Shown here: positions 25,359 to 33,985 of the stretch, in pieces
Numbering within the stretch: the first letter of the stretch is position 1
Layout: each line of letters opens with the position of its first letter
NCBI RefSeq assembly: GCF_019396345.1
Contig: NZ_JAHKRM010000043.1
Span: 1-64,000 of the forward strand
Length of the DNA stretch: 64,000 nt
DNA from: Nonomuraea guangzhouensis
GTDB lineage: Bacteria; Actinomycetota; Actinomycetes; Streptosporangiales; Streptosporangiaceae
Direction: 5' to 3'
Made by a program: the position numbers and the translations under genes
Notes under the pieces: generated by a model
What the model was told of the DNA's origin: nothing
Database searches by the model: none
What the model saw: only the letters and a program-made list of their open reading frames with translations

Positions 25359-26794
25359 GTGAAGACCCTGCAGAACCTGATCGGCGGCATCTGGGAGGAC
25401 TCCCGTGGTGACGCCTTCCACGAGGTGATCAATCCGGCGACCGAAGAGGTCGTCGCCCGCTGCCCCAGCGGCTCACCGCAGGACGCCCGCCAGGCCGTGG
25501 ACGCGGCCGTCCTGGCCCAGCCGGCCTGGGCGGCGCTGCCGGTCGCCGAACGCGTGGCGCTCCTGTCCCGGTGGGCGGACACGATCACCGAGCACGCCGA
25601 CGAGCTGGCGGAGCTCGAATGCCGCGAGATGGGCAAGCCCGTCGCCCTCGGCCGGACCTTCATCGCCGGCGCGGCGCAGGGGTTCAAGGCGGCCGTGGCC
25701 GAGGCCCTGGACTACCGCTTCGAGGAGACCATCACCGGGAGCGGCACCACGATCCTGCGCCGGCCGCTCGGCGCCACGGCGGTCATCGTGCCGTGGAACT
25801 TCCCGGTGCCCATGGCGCTGGGAGCGCTCGGCCCGCTGCTGGCCGCGGGCAACACCGTCGTGCTCAAGCCGTCCGAACGCTCGCCGATGTCGGCGGTGCG
25901 ACTGCTGGAGCTGATGGACCTTCCGGCCGGCGTGGTGAACCTCGTTCTCGGCGACTCCCGGGCCGGTGCGCCGCTGGTCGCCGACGAACGGATCGGGCTC
26001 GTGCACTTCACCGGCTCCGTCGAGGCCGGACGCCGGGTCGGCGCGGAGAGCGGCGCCCTGCTGCACCGGTCGATCCTCGAACTCGGCGGCAAGGACCCCG
26101 TGGTCGTCGACGCGGGCGTCGACCCGGTCGCCACCGCCGCCGCGGTCGCGTTCGGCGCGTTCGTCAACACGGGCCAGATCTGCACGTCGATGGAACGGAT
26201 CTACGTGCACCGCGAGATCGCCGAGGAGTTCGTCGACGCCCTCGTGGACGTCGCCGACACCTTCCCCTCGGAGACGGGCACGACGCGAACACGGTGCTGG
26301 GCCCGCTGGTCGACCGGCGTCAGCGCGACATCGTGGCCCGGCACGTCGACGACGCCGTCGAGCGCGGCGCGACCGTCCGCACGGGCGGAACCGTGCCCGA
26401 GGGCAAGGGCTTCTTCTACCCCGCCACCGTGCTCACCGGCGTGAACGACTCCATGCTGGTCATGACCGAGGAGACCTTCGGCCCGCTCGCCCCGGTCGCC
26501 GTCGTCTCCTCCTTCGAGGAGGGCCTGGAGAAAGCGGCCGGAACGCGTTTCGGCCTCGCCGCCACTGTGTACACCAACGACCCCGCGCACATGGTCGCGG
26601 CGCGCGCCATCCCCGCCGGCGTGGTGTGGGTGAACCAGTGGCAGGGCGGCGGGCCCGAGCGACTGTACGAGCCGGCCGGCGAGAGCGGCATGGGCGCGAC
26701 CGGGTCCCGGGCGGCTTACGACGCGGCCACCCGCCCCGTCTCAATCCACGTCACCCCGGCCGCCCCGGCCGCTCCGGCCGCTCTGCGCGCGTGA
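25359..26794 (+). pseudogene. aldehyde dehydrogenase (betaine-aldehyde type), frameshifted
   Basis: From GTG 25359 (GAAGGAG upstream) the frame encodes a normal NAD-dependent ALDH: VIVPWNFPVPMA, LKPSERSP, FTGSVEAGRRVG, catalytic Glu in LELGGKDP and Cys in GQICTSMERI. At SETG (GGG at 26276-26278) the reading moves one base: the continuing frame gives NTVLGPLVDRRQRD, EETFGPLAPV and the normal ending to 26794. Adding one G restores a 478-aa enzyme. It lies between the GMC gene and an M20 amidohydrolase whose GTG overlaps its stop, so the operon looks otherwise intact and a sequence error is possible. Confidence 0.82.
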
Positions 26795-27954
26795 CGCCCG
26801 CGGCCCAGGGCGCCAAGCGGCAGGCCGCCGACGCCGTCGGGGCCTGGGAGAGCCGCTTGATCGACCTGTCCCACCGCATCCACGCCCACCCCGAGCTCGC
26901 CTTCGAGGAGACGCTGGCGAGCACGTGGGTGGCGGACGCGCTGAGCGCAGCCGGTTTCGACGTCCGGCACGGCTGCTACGACCTGCCCACGGCCGTACGC
27001 GCGACGGTGGGCACCGGTCCGCTGCACATCGGCATCTGCGCCGAGTACGACGCCCTGCCCGACATCGGGCATGCCTGCGGGCACAACGTCATCGCCGCCG
27101 CCGCGGTCGGCGCGGGAGCCGCGCTGGCCGGGCTGGCCGACGATCTCGGGCTGACCGTGACCGTCCTCGGCACCCCGGCGGAGGAAGGCGGCGGTGGCAA
27201 GATCCTCATGCTGGAACGCGGCGCGTTCGAGGGCCTCGACGCCGCCATGATGGTCCACCCCGCCGCCGTCGAGATGGCGGCGATGCCCGGCTCGGCGGTC
27301 GCCCAGTTCGAGGTCTCCTACCGAGGGAAGCCGGCCCATGCCGGCGCGTACCCTGAGCTCGGCGTCAACGCCGCCGACGCGATGACCGTCGCGCAGGTGG
27401 CGATCGGGCTGCTGCGCCAGCAGACGGGCGCCGATGACCGGGTCCACGGCATCGTCACCCAGGCCGGTACGGCCGCGAACGTGATCCCCGACGCGAGCCA
27501 CGGCCGGTGGATCGTCCGATCCTCCACTGTGGAGGCATTGGCCGAGCTCAAGCCGCGCGTACGGCGCTGCTTCGAGGCCGGGGCGGTGGCCACCGGGTGC
27601 GACCTGATGGTCACTCCGCCGGCCCCCGACTACGCCGACCTGCGGCCCGACGCGGTCATGCTGGGCCTGTACCGGGCCAACGCGGAGGCGCTCGGGCGGG
27701 TCTTTCCGGATCTGCCCGGCGGTCCTCCGGCCGGCGCGGCCACCGATATGGGCAATGTCTCCCACGTCGTGCCCAGCATCCATCCCATGCTGGGGCTCGA
27801 CTGCCTGCCTGCGGTCAACCATCAGCCGGAGTTCACCGCGGCCTGCGCCACCCCGGCCGCCGACAGGGCGGTGCTCGACGGCGCCACGGCCATGGCATGG
27901 ACCATCATCGACCTCGCCCGCGCCTCATCGGCACAGCGGGCGGCCCACGGCTGA
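26791..27954 (+). CDS. M20 family amidohydrolase
   Basis: 387 aa. Metal-site segments are clear: ICAEYDALPDIGHACGHNV (about 70-90), GTPAEEGGGGK, MVHPAAV, and the dimerisation domain RGKPAHAGAYPELGVNAADA. Closest in character to AbgB/p-aminobenzoyl-glutamate hydrolase and N-acyl amino acid amidohydrolases. The GTG start overlaps the ALDH stop by 4 bp, so it belongs to the GMC-ALDH operon; it may release the amino alcohol or acid handled by those enzymes. Confidence 0.87.
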   Translation: MTPAAQGAKRQAADAVGAWESRLIDLSHRIHAHPELAFEETLASTWVADALSAAGFDVRHGCYDLPTAVRATVGTGPLHIGICAEYDALPDIGHACGHNVIAAAAVGAGAALAGLADDLGLTVTVLGTPAEEGGGGKILMLERGAFEGLDAAMMVHPAAVEMAAMPGSAVAQFEVSYRGKPAHAGAYPELGVNAADAMTVAQVAIGLLRQQTGADDRVHGIVTQAGTAANVIPDASHGRWIVRSSTVEALAELKPRVRRCFEAGAVATGCDLMVTPPAPDYADLRPDAVMLGLYRANAEALGRVFPDLPGGPPAGAATDMGNVSHVVPSIHPMLGLDCLPAVNHQPEFTAACATPAADRAVLDGATAMAWTIIDLARASSAQRAAHG

Positions 27955-27967
27955 GCCCCCGCCAGGC

Positions 27968-28082
27968 CGTTCAGAGAGGAGTCGACCGTTCGGGGAGCGG
28001 CCGTTCGGAGGAGCGGGGGTTCGGGGAGGTCGGCCGTTCAGAGAGGTCGGCCGTTCGGGGAGCGGGCCTTCAGGGAAGTGGC
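27968..28082. repeat. degenerate tandem repeat, about 15-19 bp units
   Basis: Seven imperfect copies built on CGTTCGGGGAGCGGC and CGTTCAGAGAGGTCGGC follow the amidohydrolase stop. Unit length varies. The array sits between two convergent operons. Confidence 0.7.
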
Positions 28083-28088
28083 GGTGTT

Positions 28089-28119
28089 CGCCCCGGTCAT
28101 CTTGCAGGTGGCCGGGGCG
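28089..28119. terminator. hairpin between convergent operons
   Basis: Arms CGCCCCGG (28089-28096) and CCGGGGCG (28112-28119) with a 15-nt loop; a second stem AAGGGCG/CGCCCTT (28132-28154) overlaps the paaG stop. Both could serve as bidirectional rho-independent-like stops without T-runs. Confidence 0.45.
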
Positions 28120-28143
28120 ATGACCGTACTGAAGGGCGGGAGT

Positions 28144-29061
28144 TCAGCGCCCTTCGAAGACGGGCCGCTGTTTGGTGAGGAACGCCTCGACCGCTCCGGC
28201 GTGGTCGGCGGTGCGGCCCAGGCGGGCCTGGGCGCGGGCCTCGGCCGCGAGCACCGTGCCAAGGTCCTGGTCCCAGGCTTGTGCGATCAGCCGCTTGGAC
28301 TCGGCGTAGGCGGCGGTCGGCCCGGCCGCGAGCCGGGCCGCGAGCTCGCGGCCCGCCGTACGGACATCCGCGCGGGGGACCACGCGTCCCGAGATTCCCC
28401 ACGCGACCGCCTGCTGAGCGCTGAAGGACTCGCCGAGCAGGACGAGTTCCTTGGCCCGGGCCTCACCGACCGCCCGCGCGAGCGTCGTGGACAGCCCGGA
28501 GTCGCACGTCAGCCCGATCGCGGTGAACGCCGTGGCGAGAACGGCCTCCTCGGCCAGGACCCGCAGGTCGCAGGCCAGCACGAGGGCCAGCCCGGCGCCG
28601 ACGCACGTGCCGTTGACGGCCGCGACGACCGGCTTGCCCATCGTTGCCACGAGCCGGATGATCGGCGCGTAGTCCTCCTCGACGGTGTCGAACGCGTGGC
28701 CGGCGTCGGTACGGAGCGCGGCCGCGTGCTCGGCGAGGTCCTGACCGACGCAGAAGGCGTTCCCCGCGCCGGTCAGCAGCACCGCACGGACGGCGGCATC
28801 GGACGCGACCTCCTCAAGCGTCCGGCGCAACGCCGTCTTGAGAGCGGCGTCGAGCGCGTTGCGGCGATCCGGACGGTTGAGCGTCAGTACGGCCACAGCC
28901 CCGTCACGTTCGAGGACGACCGGGGCAGCGGACGCGGTCGGGGCGACGGCCGCAATCGAGGCGGCGGGCGCAGTCGACGCGCCGGACGTGGTCGACACAC
29001 CCGGAGAAGCCGACGCACCGGAAGCGGCCGACACACCAGGAGTGGTCGAGGAGGCGTCCAT
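28144..29061 (-). CDS. paaG: enoyl-CoA hydratase/isomerase, PaaG-like
   Basis: 305 aa. Crotonase core from residue 48: VLTLNRPDRRNALD, GAGNAFCVGQDLAEH (oxyanion hole), NGTCVGAGLALVLACDLRVL and the PaaG-like AFTAIGLTCDSGLS with an acidic residue where a hydratase would have Glu. PaaG isomerises the ring-1,2-epoxide of phenylacetyl-CoA to the oxepin. The first 47 residues are a Ser/Ala/Thr/Gly repeat not usual in the family. It starts one base after the paaZ stop (GGAGG upstream). Confidence 0.8.
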   Translation of the reverse strand: MDASSTTPGVSAASGASASPGVSTTSGASTAPAASIAAVAPTASAAPVVLERDGAVAVLTLNRPDRRNALDAALKTALRRTLEEVASDAAVRAVLLTGAGNAFCVGQDLAEHAAALRTDAGHAFDTVEEDYAPIIRLVATMGKPVVAAVNGTCVGAGLALVLACDLRVLAEEAVLATAFTAIGLTCDSGLSTTLARAVGEARAKELVLLGESFSAQQAVAWGISGRVVPRADVRTAGRELAARLAAGPTAAYAESKRLIAQAWDQDLGTVLAAEARAQARLGRTADHAGAVEAFLTKQRPVFEGR

Positions 29062-29062
29062 G

Positions 29063-31114
29063 TCAGGCCTCCTGGGCGGGCGTCGCCGGCCAGGTCTTGG
29101 CCACGAGGGTCAGCACGTCGTAGGTGGCGACCGCCTGGCCGTCCTGGTTGGTCACGACCGCGTCCCAGCGGACCTCGCCATAGTCCGCCCCGGACCGCGG
29201 CGTGATCTGCTTGACGGTCAGCGTCACGTCGATGGCGTCGCCGGCCTTGACCGGGGTGAGGAAGCGTAGCCCGTCCACCCCGAAGTTCGCCAGGACCGGT
29301 CCGGGCGCGGGGTCGACGAAGAGCCCGGCGGCCAGGGACACCACGAGGTAGCCGTGGGCGACGATGCCGCCGAACAGCGGGTTCCGCGCGGCGGCCGCGG
29401 CGTCGGTGTGCGCGTAGAAGGTGTCTCCGGTGAACTCGGCGAAGTGCTCGATGTCCGCGAGCGACACCGTCCGTGGCGCGGAGCCGATCGTGTCGCCCAC
29501 GCGCAGCTCCGCCAGCGACTTGCGGAAGGGGTGAACGCCGGAGTCGGCACGCGCGGCTCCCGTCGTCCAGCGTCCGGTGATCGCGGTGAGCTGGTCCGGG
29601 GAGGCCTGGACGGCGGTGCGCTGCATGTGGTGCAGGACCCCGCGGACGCCGCCGAGCTCCTCCCCGCCGCCGGCCCGCCCGGGGCCGCCGTGGACGAGGA
29701 CGGGCAGCGGCGAGCCGTGCCCGGTGGACTCCTTGGCGTCGTCTCGGTCCAGGACGAGGACCCGGCCGTGCCACGGCGCCAGCCCGAGCACGACGGACCG
29801 CGCGACCTGCGGGTCATGGGTGACGACGGAGGCGACGAGGCTACCCCTGCCCCGGGCGGCGAGGGCGACGGCCTCCTCGACGCCGTCATAGGTGAGCACG
29901 GTGCTCACCGGCCCGAACGGCTCCACGTCGTGCGGCTCGGTGGCGCCGGAACGGCCGCGCAGCACGAGCGGGGTCATGAACGCGCCGCGCTCGGGGTCGC
30001 CGTCCAGCAAGGACGAGCCGGGGACGCCGTAGACCACCTCGGCGCTCGCTCTCAGCGCCTCGACGCCCTTGCGTACCTCGTCGCGCTGACCGAGGCCGGC
30101 GAGCGGGCCCATCCGCACGTCGGGGTTGCGCGGGTCGCCGACGGTCACCTTGGCCAGGCGGGCGGCGAGCGCCTCGATCACCTGGCCGGCCATCGTCTCA
30201 GGTACGAGCACCCGGCGGATGGCCGTGCACTTCTGTCCTGCCTTGACCGTCATCTCGGTGACGACGCCCTTGACGAACAGGTCGAACTCCGGATCGTCCG
30301 GCCGTACGTCGGGCCCGAGGATCGAGCAGTTGAGGGAGTCGGCCTCGACACCGAGCAGGACGCCGCCGTCGAGCACGTTCAGGTGGCGGCGCAGGATGCC
30401 CGCGGTGTGCGCGGAGCCGGTGAAGGCGACGGAGTCCTGCACCGTCAGCTCGTCGAGCAGCCCGCCCGCGCCGCCGGCCACGAGCTGGAGCACTCCCTCG
30501 GGCAGGATTCCCGACTCGATGATCTGGCGGACGGCGAGTTCGGTGAGGTAGGCGGTCTGGCTCGCGGGCTTGACGATCGACGGGAGCCCGGCGAGGAAGG
30601 CCGGGGCCAGCTTCTCCAGCATGCCCCAGACCGGGAAGTTGAAGGCGTTGATCTGCACCGCGACACCCGGCCGGGAGGTGTAAAGGTGCTGGCCGACGAA
30701 GGTGCCGCCCCTGCCCAGCCGCTCGAGGCCGCCGTCGAGGACGACCGTGTCGTTCGGCAGCTCGCGGACCCCCTTGCTCGCGTAGCTGAACAGGGTGCCG
30801 ATGCCGCCGTCGACGTCGATCATCGTGTCCCGTGAGGTGGCGCCGGTCCGTACGGACAGTGCGTGAAGCTCCTCCTTGCGCTCGGACAGGTGCTTGGCCA
30901 GCGCCTTGAGCAGGGCCGCCCGCTCGTGGAAGGTCAGGGAGCGCAGCGCGGGCCCGCCGGTGTCGCGGGCGTGCCGGACCATCGCGGCGACGTCCAGGCC
31001 CCGGCTCGAGATGCGCGCGACCTCCTCGCCCGTAGCGGCGTCGAGCAGGGGTTCCCCGTCGTCCGCCGCCCGGAACCAGCCTCCGGCGGCGTAGCTCTCC
31101 AGGATCGCGCTCAC
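29063..31114 (-). CDS. paaZ: oxepin-CoA hydrolase/3-oxo-5,6-dehydrosuberyl-CoA semialdehyde dehydrogenase (PaaZ)
   Basis: 683 aa, the expected length. Residues 1-520 are an aldehyde dehydrogenase (INAFNFPVWGMLEK, FTGSAHTAG, catalytic Cys in AGQKCTAIRRVLVP); residues about 540-683 are a MaoC-like hydratase with EFTGDTFYAHTD and FGGIVAHGYLV. PaaZ opens the oxepin ring and oxidises the resulting aldehyde. The GTG at 31114 follows GGAGGAGAC; the very long open frame beyond it to 32164 overlaps paaA on the other strand and is not coding. Divergent from paaA with an operator-like palindrome between. Confidence 0.93.
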   Translation of the reverse strand: MSAILESYAAGGWFRAADDGEPLLDAATGEEVARISSRGLDVAAMVRHARDTGGPALRSLTFHERAALLKALAKHLSERKEELHALSVRTGATSRDTMIDVDGGIGTLFSYASKGVRELPNDTVVLDGGLERLGRGGTFVGQHLYTSRPGVAVQINAFNFPVWGMLEKLAPAFLAGLPSIVKPASQTAYLTELAVRQIIESGILPEGVLQLVAGGAGGLLDELTVQDSVAFTGSAHTAGILRRHLNVLDGGVLLGVEADSLNCSILGPDVRPDDPEFDLFVKGVVTEMTVKAGQKCTAIRRVLVPETMAGQVIEALAARLAKVTVGDPRNPDVRMGPLAGLGQRDEVRKGVEALRASAEVVYGVPGSSLLDGDPERGAFMTPLVLRGRSGATEPHDVEPFGPVSTVLTYDGVEEAVALAARGRGSLVASVVTHDPQVARSVVLGLAPWHGRVLVLDRDDAKESTGHGSPLPVLVHGGPGRAGGGEELGGVRGVLHHMQRTAVQASPDQLTAITGRWTTGAARADSGVHPFRKSLAELRVGDTIGSAPRTVSLADIEHFAEFTGDTFYAHTDAAAAARNPLFGGIVAHGYLVVSLAAGLFVDPAPGPVLANFGVDGLRFLTPVKAGDAIDVTLTVKQITPRSGADYGEVRWDAVVTNQDGQAVATYDVLTLVAKTWPATPAQEA

Positions 31115-31169
31115 CTTGTCTCCTCCCTGGGGGACCTCTTGCGCAGGAGCCCCGACCCGTGCAACCGTA

Positions 31170-31191
31170 TTACTGACCGAGTGATAAGTAA
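31170..31191. promoter_or_regulatory. putative PaaR operator in the paaZ/paaA region
   Basis: Imperfect 22-bp palindrome with perfect outer arms TTACT and AGTAA and matched inner positions. It contains ACTGACCGAG, similar to the TetR-type PaaR half-site ACTxACCG described for Corynebacterium. It is the only such site in the 103-bp divergent promoter region and could control both arms of the cluster. Confidence 0.55.
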
Positions 31192-31216
31192 ATAAGACCG
31201 ATGCTCTGGAGGGAAG

Positions 31217-32212
31217 ATGACAGCTGAGGCGGAGGAGCGGCTGCTGGCCGGGTTCGAGGCGACGATCGCGCGCAACGACCGGATCGAGCCGCGGGACTGG
31301 ATGCCGGACGCCTACCGCCGGACGCTCGTACGCCAGATCGCCCAGCACGCGCACTCCGAGATCATCGGCATGCAGCCCGAGGGCGAATGGATCGGACGCG
31401 CCCCGTCCCTGCGCCGCAAGGCGATCCTCCTGGCCAAGGTGCAGGACGAGGCCGGGCACGGCCTCTACCTGTACTCGGCGTGCGAGACCCTCGGCGTCTC
31501 CCGCGCCGAGCTGACCGGCCTGCTGCTCGCCGGCCGGCAGAAGTACTCCTCGATCTTCAACTACCCCACGCTGTCCTACGCCGACGTCGGCACGATCGGC
31601 TGGCTGGTCGACGGAGCCGCGATCTGCAACCAGGTGCCTCTCTGCCGCACCTCCTACGGACCGTACGGCCGCGCCATGATCCGCATCTGCAAGGAGGAGT
31701 CCTTCCACCAGCGCCAGGGGTACGAGCTGCTCATGACGATGATGCGCGGCACCGACGCCCAGCGGGCCATGGTCCAGGAGTCGGTCGACCGGTTCTGGTG
31801 GCCGTCGCTGATGATGTTCGGCCCACCGGACGCCGAGTCCACCAACAGCGCGCGGTCGATGGCGTGGGGCGTCAAGCGCAACTCCAACGACGAGCTGCGC
31901 CAGCGGTTCGTGGACATGACGGTCCCGCAGGCCGACGCGCTCGGGGTGACACTGCCCGACCCCGACCTGCGCTGGAACGACGAGCGCGGGCACCACGACT
32001 TCGGCGAGCCGGACTGGGAAGAACTCGCCGCGGTCATCCGCGGGGACGGTCCGTGCAACGCCCAGCGGATGCGCCACCGCCGCGCCGCCCATGAGGACGG
32101 CGCCTGGGTACGCGAGGCGGCGTCGGCGTTCGCGAGCCGATCCGCCGGGGCAGCCGCGAGCCACTCCGCTGAGGCGAGCGCGACCCTGTCCGCCGAGGCG
32201 GGTGCCCGATGA
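31217..32212 (+). CDS. paaA: phenylacetyl-CoA epoxidase subunit PaaA
   Basis: 331 aa. Catalytic di-iron subunit; ligands lie in KVQDEAGHGLYLY and CKEESFHQRQGYEL (ExxH pairs), with SEIIGMQPEGEWI and the MMFGPPDA segment strongly conserved. It epoxidises the ring of phenylacetyl-CoA in complex with PaaC. The last 30 residues are an Ala/Ser-rich low-complexity tail that typical PaaA lacks. Strong GGAGGGAAG site. Overlaps paaB by 4 bp. Confidence 0.95.
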   Translation: MTAEAEERLLAGFEATIARNDRIEPRDWMPDAYRRTLVRQIAQHAHSEIIGMQPEGEWIGRAPSLRRKAILLAKVQDEAGHGLYLYSACETLGVSRAELTGLLLAGRQKYSSIFNYPTLSYADVGTIGWLVDGAAICNQVPLCRTSYGPYGRAMIRICKEESFHQRQGYELLMTMMRGTDAQRAMVQESVDRFWWPSLMMFGPPDAESTNSARSMAWGVKRNSNDELRQRFVDMTVPQADALGVTLPDPDLRWNDERGHHDFGEPDWEELAAVIRGDGPCNAQRMRHRRAAHEDGAWVREAASAFASRSAGAAASHSAEASATLSAEAGAR

Positions 32213-32502
32213 GCGCCGACCGGCGGGAGTGGCCGCTCTATGAGGTGTTCGTCCGCGGCAAGCGCGGGCTCAACCACGTCCACGTCGGGTCGCTGCACGC
32301 CCCGGACGACGCGATGGCCGTAAGGCACGCGCGCGACGTCTACACGCGGCGCAACGAGGGCGTGAGCATCTGGGTCGTACGAGCCGACGCCATCACGGCC
32401 TCCAGCCCGGACGAGAAGGACCCGCTGTTCGCGCCGAACGGCGACAAGGTCTACCGGCACCCGACGTTCTACGACATTCCCGACAACGTCCCTCACATGT
32501 GA
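32209..32502 (+). CDS. paaB: phenylacetyl-CoA epoxidase subunit PaaB
   Basis: 97 aa, usual length. WPLYEVFVRGKRGLNHVHVGSLHAPD at the start is diagnostic. A small bridging subunit that organises PaaA-PaaC dimers; no catalytic residues. ATGA overlap with paaA. Confidence 0.95.
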   Translation: MSADRREWPLYEVFVRGKRGLNHVHVGSLHAPDDAMAVRHARDVYTRRNEGVSIWVVRADAITASSPDEKDPLFAPNGDKVYRHPTFYDIPDNVPHM

Positions 32503-32530
32503 GCACCACACGATCGGAACACCCATCACC

Positions 32531-33436
32531 ATGAGCGACGAACACGGCAGCATCTACGACGGCCTGCTCGGCGGCGACTCCTCCCAGTGGGCGTTCGGCA
32601 CCGATTTCGAGGACCCGCTGGCCGGCGTCGACACGACGGTGCCCGACGGCGTCGACCACACCGAACTCGCCGAATACTGCCTCATGCTCGGCGACGACGC
32701 CCTGATCATGTCGCAGCGCCTGACGGAGTGGTGCAGCCGCGCGCCGGACCTCGAAGAGGACATCGCGCTGGCGAACATCGCCCTCGACCTGCTCGGGCAG
32801 GCGCGCCTGCTGCTGGCGCGGGCGGCCGCCGCCGACGCCGGTCTCCTGCCCGCCCTCCCCGAGGGCTCGCCGGTGCCGGCGGAGGACGCGCTGGCGTTCT
32901 TCCGTGACGCCGGGCAGTTCCGCAACGTGCGCCTGGCCGAGGTCGCGAACGGCGACTTCGGGCACGTGGTCGTCCGCCTGCTGCTGTTCGCGGTGGCCCG
33001 CCTCGCGCTGCTGGAGCGGCTCCGCGCGAGCGGCGACACGGTGCTGGCCGCGGTGGCGGCCAAGGGCGTCAAGGAGGTCACCTATCACCGGGACTGGGCG
33101 GCCCGCTGGTTCCTCACCCTGGCGCAGGGCACGGAGGAGTCGCGCCGCAGGCTCGTCACCGCACTCGACGCCCTGTGGCCGCTCCAGCCCGAACTGGTCG
33201 CCACGGACCCCGTCGAGCTCTCGCTCGCGCGCGCCGGCGTCGGCGTCGACCCCGCCACCATGCGTGATGAGGTGGACGCCGTCCTCGACCAGGTATTCGC
33301 CGTGAGCGGCGTCACCCGCCCGGACCGCCCACCCCTGGTGGGCGGCGGACGGACGGGCACGCACACCGAGGACTTCGCCGGCCTGCTCGCCGAGATGCAG
33401 GTGGTCGCCCGCGCACACCCGAGCGGGCGCTGGTGA
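32531..33436 (+). CDS. paaC: phenylacetyl-CoA epoxidase subunit PaaC
   Basis: 301 aa. Structural ferritin-like subunit: EYCLMLGDDALIMSQRLTEWCSRAP, LANIALDLLGQARLLL, VRLAEVANGDFGHVVVRLLLF and KEVTYHRDWAARWFLTLAQGTEESRRR. About 40-50 residues longer than the E. coli protein, mainly at the N-terminus. It binds PaaA but lacks the di-iron set. Overlaps paaD by 4 bp. Confidence 0.95.
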   Translation: MSDEHGSIYDGLLGGDSSQWAFGTDFEDPLAGVDTTVPDGVDHTELAEYCLMLGDDALIMSQRLTEWCSRAPDLEEDIALANIALDLLGQARLLLARAAAADAGLLPALPEGSPVPAEDALAFFRDAGQFRNVRLAEVANGDFGHVVVRLLLFAVARLALLERLRASGDTVLAAVAAKGVKEVTYHRDWAARWFLTLAQGTEESRRRLVTALDALWPLQPELVATDPVELSLARAGVGVDPATMRDEVDAVLDQVFAVSGVTRPDRPPLVGGGRTGTHTEDFAGLLAEMQVVARAHPSGRW

Positions 33437-33984
33437 ACGCCGCCGAGCCGGCCGGGGCCGAGCGGGCGCCGGCGAGGGTCCGGGAGCGGGCCGCCGAGGT
33501 CGCTGCGCAGGTACGCGACCCCGAGATGCCGATGCTCACCCTCGCCGACCTCGGCGTCCTGCGCGGTGTCCACGTGACGCGGACAGCGGACGGCCACGAG
33601 GTCGTCATCGCCTCGATCACCCCGACCTACACCGGCTGCCCGGCCATGGCCACCATGCGCGACGACCTCGTCCACCGCCTGAACGACGCGGGCTTCCCCC
33701 ACGTCGAGGTACGCGTCGTGCTCGACCCGCCATGGTCGAGCGACTGGATCTCCGAACGCGGCCGGGCCGCCCTGCGTGAGGCCGGCCTGTCGGCGCCCGG
33801 CCCGGCCCGCCGGACGTCCGGGCCCATCGCGCTCACGCTCGGACCGGCGCGGTCCGCCCCGGCCTGTCCGCGCTGCGGTTCGACGGCCACCCGGCTGACC
33901 TCCGAATTCGGCGCCACCGCCTGCAAGGCCCTCTACACCTGTACCGACTGCCTTGAGCCGTTCGAGCATGTCAAGGAGATATGA
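33433..33984 (+). CDS. paaD: PaaD, Fe-S/metal-cluster assembly subunit
   Basis: 183 aa from a GTG overlapping the paaC stop. MIP18/DUF59 domain with PTYTGCPAMATMRDD (about 60-75), WSSDWISERGRAALREAG, and a C-terminal zinc-ribbon-like CPRCGS...CTDC. PaaD is needed for the epoxidase to be active, likely in maturation. paaE follows after 1 bp. Confidence 0.93.
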   Translation: MNAAEPAGAERAPARVRERAAEVAAQVRDPEMPMLTLADLGVLRGVHVTRTADGHEVVIASITPTYTGCPAMATMRDDLVHRLNDAGFPHVEVRVVLDPPWSSDWISERGRAALREAGLSAPGPARRTSGPIALTLGPARSAPACPRCGSTATRLTSEFGATACKALYTCTDCLEPFEHVKEI

Positions 33985-33985
33985 G

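Noticed and set aside
27968..28082. CRISPR-like array
   Set aside because: Units are degenerate and of unequal length, with no unique spacers and no cas genes in the window.
31115..32164. Upstream extension of the paaZ frame to a 1033-aa protein
   Set aside because: Overlaps paaA antisense and the operator region; GTG 31114 has a perfect ribosome binding site.
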